Below, piece after piece: positions 55,476-64,000 of a DNA stretch of 64,000 nt. Positions within the stretch are counted from its first letter, which is position 1. The number at the start of each line of letters is the position of its first letter. A program made the position numbers and the translations under genes. The DNA is taken from assembly GCF_000280055.1 (NCBI RefSeq), contig NZ_ALAB01000028.1:124001-188000 (forward strand), in the 5' to 3' direction. The DNA is from Alishewanella aestuarii B11. GTDB lineage: Bacteria > Pseudomonadota > Gammaproteobacteria > Enterobacterales > Alteromonadaceae. The notes under the pieces were generated by a model, which worked only from the letters and a program-made list of their open reading frames with translations, searched no databases and was not told the DNA's origin.

Positions 55476-55588
55476 AGGCCTGCTCCGTTTACTGACGTTA
55501 GCGGTAACTTGGAGTGACGGCGGTGTGACAAGTTCCGGTGTACTTAGGTTTACACTCACTCAATGACTAACTTGCTAGACAAAATTAG

Positions 55589-55649
55589 AAAAACCTTGGG
55601 TTTTTGACTAATATTTCAGACAAAAACCTACACAAATCCAGTTTTTGTC
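55589..55649. promoter_or_regulatory. Two inverted repeats, likely HipB operator
   Basis: AAAAACC-TTG-GGTTTTT at 55589-55605 and GACAAAAAC ... GTTTTTGTC at 55619-55649 (13-base spacer). Both lie upstream of the hipA remnant at 55690 and share the AAAAAC core. Two operator copies before the operon are typical of HipB autorepression. Confidence 0.65.
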
Positions 55650-55689
55650 GGCTATATTAGACACCACCTCCAACTGGTAAGGATTTTCT

Positions 55690-56575
55690 ATGCAACTTAC
55701 CTTACAAGCATTTAACGATGGCCATTGGCATGATGCCTATCATATCAGCCTGGACAAACCGGAAGCTGGTCGGCTAGGTAGTGTAACATTGCAGCCTCTG
55801 TTCGACTACGCTGCCTTGTACTTTGATGAAGCCGGGGCACGAAGCTTTTCAGCACTTTACCCTGTTAACCCTATGGATATCCATGCTTTCAAAAGTTGGC
55901 CGGCGATATTTGAAGATATTATGCCGATGGGCTATGCCCGGAAACTCTGGTTAGATCTGTTAAATTTGCAACAAGCGTCCAGCGCTCAACAGGATCTTGA
56001 GTTGTTAAAATCAGGTACTATCGCCCCCGTTGGTAATTTACGCTTGAAAGAATCAATAACGGCGTTGTCTGAGCAATTAGCTGATTTGCGCTTTGAGCAA
56101 GCCGCCGTTGTTGAACGTGATCATGACTTTTTAACCTATGCGCGCCAACGAGGTGCCGTTTCGGGTGGCGCAACCGGTGCTGGTGGAGCTGCTCCCAAAC
56201 TACTCGTGAGGCTTAACCAGCGGCGTGAAGTTTGGATCGACCCCTTGCAGTCTGATAACGAGCCTGATCTACATTATCTGGATATACGACTTTGCACCTA
56301 TGAAAGCCGATCCAGAGATTGTGGTACGCACCACGAATTGGAGCAATCAAATCGAGAAAGCAGGTGATATCGCCTGGCTCGAATTATGCGAGCGCCTGGA
56401 GTGCTACGGCGATCCTGACGGTTTTAAGCAGGCATTACGCCAACTCGCCGATCAATTAGTAGACTTGCCAGCCCGTTTGGCTGCAAGGGGTGTTCCAGAT
56501 AACATTTTGAAAATGCCTGTGATGGGGTTTACACATCTAGAACAACGATTAAACAAGTGGGGATTGTTAAAATGA
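55690..56575 (+). pseudogene. hipA-like toxin kinase, internally deleted and out of frame
   Basis: An AAGGA site precedes the ATG. The first frame gives a normal HipA N-terminal part (residues 1 to ~195: ALYPVNPMDIHAFKSWPAIFEDIMP, GAGGAAPKLLVRL and PDLHYL). It then runs out of frame to a stop at 56367. The third-of-protein C-terminal part (YDFAPMKADPE to LEQRLNKWGLLK) resumes in another frame from about 56285 to 56575. The kinase core with the catalytic and metal-binding loops is missing. One deletion near 56280-56290 explains both the loss and the frame change. The toxin should be inactive. Confidence 0.82.
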
Positions 56576-56898
56576 GTACGACCAAAGGAGGCAACGCCAG
56601 TAATGCCGACAGATTTGCATTAAAAAACGCTCTATTGAAACAAATGCTTGCCGGAACTATTACGCTAGGCGAGCTTGCCAAAACACTGCGGAGTCAAGGT
56701 TTAAAAATGTCACAAACTCAGGTTTGTAAGCTTACCGGACTTAGCCGGCAAGTTGTAAGTGACATTGAGAATGATAATGGCAATCCTCGCTTAGATAATT
56801 TACGCAGTTACTTTAAATTATTAGGTTTGGAGCTCGCTGTTTTGCCAAGACAGCGTGCTGAGCTGGAGAGTCTGATACCACACTTAACTAACGACTGA
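56572..56898 (+). CDS. HipB-like XRE antitoxin/repressor
   Basis: 108 residues. Helix-turn-helix at about 50-90 (MSQTQVCKLTGLSRQVVSDIENDNGNPRLDNL). The ATG overlaps the hipA remnant stop as ATGA, so the operon order is toxin then antitoxin, the reverse of E. coli hipBA. The gene is intact while its partner toxin is broken. It may still repress through the repeats upstream of 55690, or have other targets. Confidence 0.88.
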   Translation: MSTTKGGNASNADRFALKNALLKQMLAGTITLGELAKTLRSQGLKMSQTQVCKLTGLSRQVVSDIENDNGNPRLDNLRSYFKLLGLELAVLPRQRAELESLIPHLTND

Positions 56899-57030
56899 GT
56901 ACACTAATACCCCGTACAACCTGCTAACCGTTTACAGCAGCCACTGGTCGCAATCCACAGTGCGGCCTCTTGTGCCGCTGCCCTGCTGCGCCTAAGGTAA
57001 GCAAAAAACACTATAACTTCGCGGGAACCT

Positions 57031-59721
57031 ATGCGCTTCTTTTATACCAGCTTGCTTACTGCCAGTTTGGCAGCCTTACCTTGTGTTGCCTCAGCTGCTG
57101 ACATAAGCACCGCCCAGCCGGTGCCGTATTTTCCACAAAGTGATTACCGGCCGGATATCAGCCCGGTGCCGGAATTACTGGGCCATCAATTTGGCGAGCG
57201 CATTTCAGAGCCGGCAGCGATATCCCGCTTTTTTGAGCAACTGGCCAGCCGTTATCCGCAGCAGGTGAAGCTGGTGCACTATGGCAAAAGCTGGCAGGGC
57301 CGGCCGCTGTTTTATGCGGTAATTGGCAGTAGCAGCAATATCAGCCAGCTGGCCGAAATTGAAGCCGGGATGCGTAAACTCGCACAGCCTGCAAGCCTGA
57401 GTGAACCGGAAGCCAAACAGCTGATCGCCAGCCTGCCGGCCAGTGTCTGGATTGCCGGTAGCCTGCATGGCAACGAAATAAGCCCAGCCGATGCGGCCAT
57501 GGCCTTGGCTTATCATTTGCTGGCCGACCAAAGCGCCCTGACCCAGCAAATATTAAGCAATACCCTGGTCTATATCGACCCGCTGCAAAACCCGGATGGC
57601 CATCATCGTTTTGTCAGCCGTTACTATGCCACAGTAGGCCTGGAGCATTCGCCGGATCGGCTTTCCGCTGAGCAGAACGAGCCCTGGCCCAATGGCCGTA
57701 CCAACCATTACCTGTTTGATATGAACCGCGACTGGATTTCGTTAACCCAGCCGGAAACCGCCAGCCGCGTTAAAGCACTGCAGCAAATGTATCCGCTGCT
57801 GTTTGTCGACTCGCATGAAATGGGCGGCGATATGGGATATTACTTTAGCCCCGAGGCCGAGCCCTACAACCCGCATATTCAGGCCAGCCAGCGCCAGGTG
57901 CTGAATAAGGTGGGCCAGAATAATGCCAAATGGTTTGACGAGCTGGGCTATCACTACTTTACCCGTGAGATTTTCGATGCCTTTTACCCCGGCTATGGCG
58001 CCAGCTGGCCGCTGTATTACGGCAGCGTATCGATGACGTATGAGATGGCCTCGGCACGCGGCCATCATTACCGGATGCAGGATGGCCAGATCCTGACGTT
58101 TGCCGATGGTATTCAGCGTAATTTTGTCGCCTTTAAAGCCACGCTGGAAACCGCCAGCCAGCAGGCCAGCACCTTGCTGCAAAATTTTTATCAGTACCGC
58201 AAAACTGCGGCGGCACAGGGCGAAAAAGATGGCCTGCGTAGCTTTATTTTTGCTGCCGAGCGCGATCTGGCCGGCCATCAGAAACTGATGGGCGTGCTAA
58301 CCCAGCATGGCATTAAAGTAGAGCAGGCGCAGCAGGCGTTTCGAGCCTGTGGCAAAGACTATCAGGCGGGCAGCTACCTTATTCGCACCAATCAGCCGAG
58401 TTACCATTTAATGCGCACCCTACTCGATAATACGGTGCCGATGGATAAGGCCTTTTTAGAGAAACAGGAGCAGCGCCGCGCCAATAACCTGCCGGATCAG
58501 ATTTACGATGTTACCGCCTGGTCGTTACCATTGATGTATAACCTGGAAATGCAGCGCTGTAATCAGGCACCGCGGGTTAATACCACTGTGGTGGGCCCGG
58601 ATACCCTGATCGCCGGTAGCGTTAGTAACCCGGATGCACGCTACGGCTTTGTCGTGCCTTGGGGCGATATGGCGGCGGCGCGCTTTTTAAGCGCAGCACT
58701 GCAACAGGGGTTAATGCTACGTAGCAGTGATCTGCCCTTTACGCATCAGAATGGTCAGCGTTACCCGGCCGGCACCCTGGTATTAAGCCGTGCCGATAAT
58801 CCGGCTGACTTAACCACCAAGGTACAACAACTGGCACAGCAAAGCGGCGCCAGGGTACAGGGGCTGGATAACAGCTGGGTAACGGAGGGGCCGAACTTTG
58901 GCTCCTTTAATGTGCCGGCTGTGCCAAAGATTAATGTCGCGATGCTGTGGGATGAGCCGACCAATCCGCTCAGTGCCGGCAGTGCCCGCTTTGTACTGGA
59001 GCGTGGTATCGGTTATCCGGTCACGGCAATTCGCCCGGCGCAGCTACGCAGTGCCGATCTAAGCCGTTATCAGGTGCTGATTCTACCGGCGACAGGTGCT
59101 GGCAGTTATCAGCAGGCACTGGGGAGTGTCGGCAGCGAGAATTTACGCCAGTTTGTGCAGCGTGGTGGTGTACTGATCACCCTTGGCAATGCCACCAGCT
59201 ATTTGCTGGAAGGCGATAAGCCACTGCTAAGCAGCAAGCGCGAGTATCAGGTTAGTGAGCAGGATAAACCTGCCAGCGAAGCAAGAGTGCCAGGCCGGGT
59301 GTTGGCGGAATACCGTGAGTTCGAGCAGATGTTAAAGCCGTATCAGGCCGATCCGGACTGGGTGCCGGGCTTTATTGCCAATGCTGTGGTTGATCAAAAC
59401 CATTGGCTAACCGCCGGTATCGCCGAACAGGTACGCAGCCTCTATGTTGGCAACCATATTTACCAGCCGCTGCGGATTAACGATGGCCGCAATGTGGTTA
59501 ATTTCGCCGCCCCTAAAGATCTTCTGGCCGGTGGCTTTGTGTGGGAAGAAAACCGCCAGCAAATAGCGCATAAACCGCTGGTGATGGTGCAGTCGCACGG
59601 CCGTGGCCAGGTGATTGCCTTTACCCAGGAGCCAAACTTCCGCGCTTACGTCGATGGTATGCACCTGCTGTATATCAACGCCGTATTCCGCGGCGCCGCA
59701 CACGCCGGCGCCCTGCGTTAA
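57031..59721 (+). CDS. Secreted M14-family zinc metallopeptidase
   Basis: 896 residues with a signal peptide (cleavage after ASA). M14 carboxypeptidase domain with zinc ligands His146 and Glu149 in SLHGNE and His262 in DSHEMGGD; NPDG and FDMNRDW are substrate-site segments. The family is known for large proteobacterial members with a C-terminal glutamine-amidotransferase-like domain, which here covers about 640-890. It probably digests peptides in the periplasm or outside the cell. It is a single gene with its own promoter region. Confidence 0.88.
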   Translation: MRFFYTSLLTASLAALPCVASAADISTAQPVPYFPQSDYRPDISPVPELLGHQFGERISEPAAISRFFEQLASRYPQQVKLVHYGKSWQGRPLFYAVIGSSSNISQLAEIEAGMRKLAQPASLSEPEAKQLIASLPASVWIAGSLHGNEISPADAAMALAYHLLADQSALTQQILSNTLVYIDPLQNPDGHHRFVSRYYATVGLEHSPDRLSAEQNEPWPNGRTNHYLFDMNRDWISLTQPETASRVKALQQMYPLLFVDSHEMGGDMGYYFSPEAEPYNPHIQASQRQVLNKVGQNNAKWFDELGYHYFTREIFDAFYPGYGASWPLYYGSVSMTYEMASARGHHYRMQDGQILTFADGIQRNFVAFKATLETASQQASTLLQNFYQYRKTAAAQGEKDGLRSFIFAAERDLAGHQKLMGVLTQHGIKVEQAQQAFRACGKDYQAGSYLIRTNQPSYHLMRTLLDNTVPMDKAFLEKQEQRRANNLPDQIYDVTAWSLPLMYNLEMQRCNQAPRVNTTVVGPDTLIAGSVSNPDARYGFVVPWGDMAAARFLSAALQQGLMLRSSDLPFTHQNGQRYPAGTLVLSRADNPADLTTKVQQLAQQSGARVQGLDNSWVTEGPNFGSFNVPAVPKINVAMLWDEPTNPLSAGSARFVLERGIGYPVTAIRPAQLRSADLSRYQVLILPATGAGSYQQALGSVGSENLRQFVQRGGVLITLGNATSYLLEGDKPLLSSKREYQVSEQDKPASEARVPGRVLAEYREFEQMLKPYQADPDWVPGFIANAVVDQNHWLTAGIAEQVRSLYVGNHIYQPLRINDGRNVVNFAAPKDLLAGGFVWEENRQQIAHKPLVMVQSHGRGQVIAFTQEPNFRAYVDGMHLLYINAVFRGAAHAGALR

Positions 59722-59743
59722 GCAGGATTGTCTTTCATCCCGA

Positions 59744-59772
59744 GCAGTGGCAGTTATGCCTTATGCCACTGC
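59744..59772. other. Inverted repeat after the M14 peptidase gene
   Basis: GCAGTGGCA / TGCCACTGC, nine-base perfect stem with an 11-base spacer. No T-run follows, so termination is uncertain; it may protect the 3' end of the mRNA. Confidence 0.6.
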
Positions 59773-59865
59773 CTGAGATGTCTGGATAAGTTTCAAAAAA
59801 GCGGGAATAAAATAGTGTTCTGATCCGTTACCTCGGTGTCAGTGTGACAAAAAGAGGAAACGATC

Positions 59866-60561
59866 ATGAAAACTGTATTTAAACCATCATTAATTGCTTT
59901 AGCCTGTTTTTCTACCCTGGCGCTGGCGGATGTTAGCCTGAGTGTCAGCACTCAAACATCGGCTCAAACCGCGATGTCTGCATCTGCTGGCCAGGCGCAA
60001 AGCGGTTCTGCCAATGCGCAAGCTAGCCAAAGTAGCAATACCCAGGCCTCTGCCACTGCTTCGGTCAGCACACCCAATACCCTGCCTGGTGCTGACTCCG
60101 AGCCAGCAGATGAAGAAACCGTTGCAGTACCTACTACCATTGCCGGTAACGCCGATGCAGCAACCGACACCAACACTGAAAGTGAAGGTGAGCTGGCACT
60201 GGGCTTAACCGACCTGCTGGCAGACAACGCTATGCCACAGCCGGCTCTGCCTGAGCTACCCACTGCCACGGTAACCGAGGCGGTAGCCAGTATTGATGCG
60301 GCCAGCACCGTTGCCAATGCGCTGACGGTGAGCTCTCAGGTGCAAGGTTTGGCGTCAGGCAGTGCAGAGGCCGCTCAACAAACGGCCGGGGCCGTTACTG
60401 CGAATGTCAGCCAGGCAGTGCAACAGCAGGTTCAGGGTTCAGCCAACCAGTTGGTGCAGCAAGCTGCCAGTGCTGAAGTGCTGCAAAACGTCAATCAGGC
60501 TGTTAACGCTGAAGTCTCGAACACCGTTCGGAACAGCCTGCGGCTGACCACCGGTCTGTAA
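59866..60561 (+). CDS. Exported low-complexity Ser/Ala/Gln/Thr-rich protein
   Basis: 231 residues with a strong AGAGGAAA site and a signal peptide (cleavage after ALA). The mature part is almost free of aromatic residues, Lys and Cys. It is built of Ser, Ala, Thr, Gln and Val, with an acidic stretch (GADSEPADEET) in the middle and helix-prone Ala/Gln/Val repeats in the last 80 residues (QQTAGAVTANVSQAVQQQVQ). No family recognised. The composition is like surface, linker or aggregation-prone extracellular proteins. The barrel gene follows after 51 bases. Confidence 0.75.
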   Translation: MKTVFKPSLIALACFSTLALADVSLSVSTQTSAQTAMSASAGQAQSGSANAQASQSSNTQASATASVSTPNTLPGADSEPADEETVAVPTTIAGNADAATDTNTESEGELALGLTDLLADNAMPQPALPELPTATVTEAVASIDAASTVANALTVSSQVQGLASGSAEAAQQTAGAVTANVSQAVQQQVQGSANQLVQQAASAEVLQNVNQAVNAEVSNTVRNSLRLTTGL

Positions 60562-60571
60562 TATGCGCCGG

Positions 60572-60597
60572 GCCCTGCCCGCTGCAGGGCTCGCTTT
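60572..60597 (+). terminator. Weak intergenic hairpin, 59866 / 60613 genes
   Basis: GCCCTGC / GCAGGGC stem with a CCGCT loop, then TCGCTTTT. It could partly terminate transcription between the low-complexity protein and the barrel, lowering barrel expression. Confidence 0.55.
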
Positions 60598-60612
60598 TGC
60601 AGGAGTATTCCC

Positions 60613-61548
60613 ATGTTATGCTTTCGCCATACTTTGCCCGCTACCGCCCTGCTGAGCCTGCTGCTTACCCCGGCGCTGGCGGCACAAACTACCGAGTCCG
60701 CCGCACCGGCCTGGGGTTTTTCCGCTAAGGTGCGGGCGGGGTTAGAATATCAATCTAACGTCAATGTCAGTGAATTAAACCAAGCCAGTGGCCGCTCCGA
60801 TAATGCCCGTTTGCTGGAAGCCGATGTCAATGCCAGCTGGCAAGCCACTGATAAGCTACAAGTGTTTGTTGGCTATTCGCTGCAGGATAAACAGTATCAA
60901 AATGCGGACGACTATAATCTCAGATTGCAGCTGGCCTTTTTAGACAGCCAGTATCAATTGGGTGCCACCAGCTTAGGCATCAACCTGTACCATGCCGATG
61001 CACGCTTGGCGTCTGCTCCCTTTTTAACCTTAACCCAAAGCAGTCTCTACGCGATGCACAGTGCCAGTGATACCTGGTATCTGCGCCCGGCACTAATACT
61101 TGGCCAAAAGCGTTTCGATAATATCAATGGCCGTGATGCCCAAACACGTAGCCTTAGTGCCGACAGTTTCTGGTTTAGTGCTGATGGTCAGCGCTTTATC
61201 AGCCTGGGCCTGCGTTACGATTGGGAGGCCGCCGACGCCACTGAGTTCCGTTACCAGGCACCGGCCGTGCAACTGAAAATGTCGACCCGCTTTACCGCCT
61301 GGACCTTGCCGCAGCAACTGCAGTTTGGCGCCCGTGTCGCCCGGCGCCAGTATCAGAGCCATAGTGTGGCCAATACTGCAGCTGCCCGTAACGACTTGCA
61401 ACGTCAGCTGGATCTGCAATGGCAACTGGGGCTGTCAGAGCACTTTGCCCTGATTAGCAAACTGGAGTTCGGTGATTTTCAGTCCATCCTCGATAGCGCA
61501 GATTACACCGAAAGTCGCGGCTCACTGTCGCTACAACTGAGTTTCTAG
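60613..61548 (+). CDS. Outer-membrane beta-barrel protein
   Basis: 311 residues with a signal peptide (cleavage after ALA). The mature part alternates hydrophobic and polar residues in many short strands, as in outer-membrane barrels, and ends SLSLQLSF with the terminal Phe used by the BAM complex. The start (GLEYQSNVNVSELNQASGRSDNA) resembles surface-lipoprotein-assembly-modifier or porin-like barrels, but no family can be named with confidence. Its 3' end overlaps the convergent protease gene by 18 bases. Confidence 0.78.
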   Translation: MLCFRHTLPATALLSLLLTPALAAQTTESAAPAWGFSAKVRAGLEYQSNVNVSELNQASGRSDNARLLEADVNASWQATDKLQVFVGYSLQDKQYQNADDYNLRLQLAFLDSQYQLGATSLGINLYHADARLASAPFLTLTQSSLYAMHSASDTWYLRPALILGQKRFDNINGRDAQTRSLSADSFWFSADGQRFISLGLRYDWEAADATEFRYQAPAVQLKMSTRFTAWTLPQQLQFGARVARRQYQSHSVANTAAARNDLQRQLDLQWQLGLSEHFALISKLEFGDFQSILDSADYTESRGSLSLQLSF

Positions 61549-62898
61549 CGGCGGTTCGATCACCCCGTGCCCCGTTACCGGATCTTTACCCGGCTCGCCA
61601 AGGTCGCGGGCCTGCTGCATCAGTAACTGATACACCTGCTGATGCGTTAATTGCGGCTGTGCGGCCCGCCAGCAAGCCACCGCAGCACTGACGACGGGTG
61701 CTGCCAAAGAGGTCCCACTTTGTGGCTGCACCTGACCATTGGCGGTCAGTGCTGCTACTCTTACCCCGACGGCGGCGAAATCGATATAGTCGCCCTGATT
61801 AGCCCAACGATAGGGAGTCATATCCGGTGCCACTGCGGTTACTGCAATCACTCCCGGATAGGCCGCCGGATATAAAGGGGTTGCCGCAGGGCCGCCATTG
61901 CCGGCAGCCGCCACCAAACTTAGTCCGCGGGCCTGTAATTGTTGGATCAGTAACGCCAGCACCGGGTTATCAGGTCCGGTCAGACTGAGGTTAATCACCT
62001 GCAGCGGCTGACTCGCCAGCCAGTCCAGTGCCGTCAGTAAGTGCTCTAAACTGGCGGATTGCTGCACCGCATTGCTGGCATAAAAAGCCGCGGCACTGTA
62101 CAAAGTTAATTGCGGTAATAACGGCGTGATCGCCGGGTCGCGCGCCGCCAGCAAACTGGCCACCGCCGTACCATGGGCATAACTGGCTGCCAGCTGTTCA
62201 GGTAAAAAGCGCCGCGCCACCAGATTAAAGTGCCCGCTTTGCACGGCCAGCGCAGGCAACTCAGTATTAATATCGGTATCGACCATTCCCAGGCTGACCG
62301 GCCAATTGCACATGCTGGCCTTACTCTGAGCCGCGGCCTGCGGCGCTGCGGTGCTGGCTTGCTGCTGCGGCTGGTACAAATGATTACGCCCACTGTAACG
62401 CAGTAGCTCGGCACTAAATTGCTGCGCTAATGCAGACGCCGAATCAAGGGCTGCTGGCACCTTTAATGTCACTAACGTTAGCTGCAAAGCAGGTAAAGGC
62501 TGTTGTCGCTGCAGATAACCGGCCAGCTCAGGCCAGCGCTGCAGCAAAGCCTGCCACTCGTCTGCGGTTAGTAACAATAGCCACTCGCGTTCTATGGCAC
62601 GAAAGCCCTGCTCCACTTCAACTTCGCGCCAGAGTGGTTCACCGCTTAGGGTCAGGATGTCCTGTACCGCCGGTAGCTGCAGTGGGTCGGGCAAGGTCGC
62701 CAGCGTGGCCAATTGCTCGCGCAAGCGCTGCTCGGCAAGCTGTTGTTGCAGTTGCTCAGTTTGCCGCAACAACTCGGCGGTGGGTTGCTTTAAGGTATCA
62801 ACCAGAGGCGGCGGCAGCTCAGGGGGGCGCACTACCTGCCCTGGGCTGACAGCAGGCAAACCGGCCAGAAACAGTGCTGCGACTAAGGTTTTTTTCAT
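61531..62898 (-). CDS. Secreted subtilisin-like serine protease (S8)
   Basis: 455 residues from the ATG at 62898, which has AGAGG seven bases upstream; a GTG two codons earlier is less likely. The signal peptide ends near VSPG. A ~190-residue Gln/Leu-rich N-terminal region may be a propeptide. The catalytic triad is Asp207 (GMVDTD), His242 (AHGTAVAS) and Ser397 (GTSLAAP), with oxyanion Asn334 (AAGNGG). It faces the barrel gene and is divergent from the sigma/anti-sigma pair, so one regulatory unit is plausible. Confidence 0.88.
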   Translation of the reverse strand: MKKTLVAALFLAGLPAVSPGQVVRPPELPPPLVDTLKQPTAELLRQTEQLQQQLAEQRLREQLATLATLPDPLQLPAVQDILTLSGEPLWREVEVEQGFRAIEREWLLLLTADEWQALLQRWPELAGYLQRQQPLPALQLTLVTLKVPAALDSASALAQQFSAELLRYSGRNHLYQPQQQASTAAPQAAAQSKASMCNWPVSLGMVDTDINTELPALAVQSGHFNLVARRFLPEQLAASYAHGTAVASLLAARDPAITPLLPQLTLYSAAAFYASNAVQQSASLEHLLTALDWLASQPLQVINLSLTGPDNPVLALLIQQLQARGLSLVAAAGNGGPAATPLYPAAYPGVIAVTAVAPDMTPYRWANQGDYIDFAAVGVRVAALTANGQVQPQSGTSLAAPVVSAAVACWRAAQPQLTHQQVYQLLMQQARDLGEPGKDPVTGHGVIEPPLETQL

Positions 62899-63018
62899 CA
62901 ACACACCTCTTTAACTTGCATAACTTGTATCATGCTAACGGCTGGTGTCAAAAAAAATTCCCTGCTGCTGGAATAAAAGGTCAACCTCAGCCGTTATCCC
63001 GGTAAAAGGAGAGCGCTT

Positions 63019-63513
63019 ATGACCAAAGCTGACTTACAATTACTACTCCCGGCCTTACGCCGCTTTGCCTATTCGCTAACGGGCAGCCGCGCTGATGCCG
63101 ATGATTTAACCCAAAACACTCTGGTCCGTTTGCTGGACCACCCGACACCCGATGGTGTGCCAGCGGCACAGTGGGCCTTTCGGATTTGCCGTAATTTATG
63201 GATAGATGAATACCGCGCCCGGCGCGTAAGGCAGACGGCCCAGCCACAGATAGAGTATGAAACCCTGACCGAAACCGATGGCGAAGCGCAGCTATTAAAT
63301 GATATTCAGCTGACTCAGGTTGGTAAGGCCCTGGATACGCTACCGCCCGAGCAGCGTGAAGTTTTATCGCTGGTGGCGGTGGAAGGGATGAGCTATCAGG
63401 AAGCGGCCTCAGTTCTGGCGATTCCGGCTGGGACTATTATGAGCCGGCTGGCCAGAGCGCGGCTTGCCATCGCCAACAAGTTAAAATTACCCGGGGGGCT
63501 GACATGCAATTAA
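63019..63513 (+). CDS. ECF-type sigma factor
   Basis: 164 residues with GGAGAG upstream. Region 2 at about 1-75 (RADADDLTQNTLVRLLDHP, FRICRNLWIDEYR) and region 4 at about 100-160 (LPPEQREVLSLVAVEGMSYQEAASVLAIPAGTIMSRLARAR). It directs RNA polymerase to its own promoter set. It overlaps the next gene by ten bases. The divergent protease gene lies 120 bases away. Confidence 0.93.
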   Translation: MTKADLQLLLPALRRFAYSLTGSRADADDLTQNTLVRLLDHPTPDGVPAAQWAFRICRNLWIDEYRARRVRQTAQPQIEYETLTETDGEAQLLNDIQLTQVGKALDTLPPEQREVLSLVAVEGMSYQEAASVLAIPAGTIMSRLARARLAIANKLKLPGGLTCN

Positions 63514-64000
63514 CCGATGAACTGTTATCTGGCTTTCTGGATGCCAGCCTATCCGAAGCTGAGATGGCCCTGGTGCGTCAGCAGTTGCTGGAAGATGAAA
63601 GCTTAGTGGATCGCCTCGCCAGCCTGGCCATGGTGGATGTGCTGGTGCAGCAACATGCCAGACAAATTGAGCAAACGCCTATTCCTGAGGCGATCACCGC
63701 ACTGCTGCACGGCGCAACAACGCCTGAAACGGCAGAAGTGATCCCCTTTCCGTGGTGGCGCCGCGCCAGTCAACAGCTACAACGTCACGCCGCTGCCGTC
63801 GCTTGTGTGGCACTGCTTGCCGGCTATGGCGTAGCACAGTGGCTCCCCGACAGTGGCAATAGCTTCGCCGCACAACTGGCGGTAGCACTCGATAGCACGC
63901 CAAGTGGCCGTCAGGTGCAGGTGCAGGATCAGCAGTTAACGCCGCAACTGAGTTTTATTAATCACAGCGGAGAGTTTTGCCGCTACGTCAGCCTGCAGAG
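63504..64000 (+). CDS. Anti-sigma factor, 3' end outside window
   Basis: At least 165 residues from the ATG at 63504; no stop before the window end. The N-terminal part (MQLTDELLSGFLDASLSEAE, then LEDESLVDRLASLA) resembles zinc-free anti-sigma N domains. One transmembrane helix lies at about 94-110 (AAAVACVALLAGYGVAQWL), followed by a periplasmic region (SGRQVQVQDQQL, then INHSGEFCRYVSLQ). The overlap with the sigma gene and the layout support anti-sigma function. It probably holds the sigma factor at the membrane until a periplasmic signal arrives. Confidence 0.82.
   Translation, partial: MQLTDELLSGFLDASLSEAEMALVRQQLLEDESLVDRLASLAMVDVLVQQHARQIEQTPIPEAITALLHGATTPETAEVIPFPWWRRASQQLQRHAAAVACVALLAGYGVAQWLPDSGNSFAAQLAVALDSTPSGRQVQVQDQQLTPQLSFINHSGEFCRYVSLQ

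Overview
The window looks like chromosome from a facultatively anaerobic, nitrate-respiring gammaproteobacterium. Protein style and gene content suggest the Rheinheimera / Alishewanella / Arsukibacterium group; this is an inference from recognised sequences, not a search result. No rRNA, tRNA, CRISPR array or insertion sequence was recognised.

Layout. (1) 1-5485: molybdenum cofactor and molybdate uptake (moaB partial, moaC, moaD, moaE, modABC, moeA). (2) 5482-17915: nitrate sensing and respiration (narL, narK, narX, narGHJI and a parvulin-type PPIase). (3) 18021-25778: a c-type cytochrome lipoprotein, a basic periplasmic protein, the anaerobic ribonucleotide reductase pair nrdG-nrdD, a small Cys-motif protein, a DUF4382-like lipoprotein, a NIT-domain chemoreceptor and a small conserved protein. 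(4) 25912-30416: oxygen-independent haem and ubiquinone synthesis (hemN, ubiT, ubiU, ubiV) and mogA. (5) 30497-41136: rnk, a PP2C/kinase fusion with nasA, a second narK-type transporter with nnrS, a DGC-domain protein, and the nitric oxide response unit norR-DUF454-moeB facing ytfE. (6) 41352-48785: psiE-like gene, lipoprotein hydrolase, PAS-GGDEF-EAL protein, Aer-like receptor and a membrane diguanylate cyclase. (7) 48832-56898: exported katG, a radical-SAM-like protein without the cluster motif, a PRPP synthetase homologue next to an internally deleted thymidine-phosphorylase-like gene, a methyltransferase-HNH fusion, a UPF0114 protein, and a HipA/HipB locus whose toxin is broken. (8) 57031-64000: an M14 peptidase, a low-complexity exported protein, an outer-membrane barrel, a subtilisin-like protease and a divergent ECF sigma/anti-sigma pair cut by the window end.

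How it works together. Most genes from 1 to 41136 serve growth on nitrate without oxygen: cofactor supply, transport, the reductase, its sensor-regulator pair, anaerobic dNTP, haem and quinone synthesis, nitrate chemotaxis, and nitric oxide defence. The DNA supports this wiring. FNR-type boxes (TTGAT-N4-ATCAA) and NarL-type 7-2-7 palindromes (TACYNMT-N2-inverted) recur in the intergenic regions of the nar, nrdG, NIT-receptor, narK-2/nasA and DGC genes. The norR-ytfE gap carries three GGT-N7-ACC boxes and a sigma-54 promoter. The part after 48832 is more mosaic, with two deletion-type pseudogenes and two less familiar gene sets: the methyltransferase-HNH fusion and the sigma/protease/barrel cluster.
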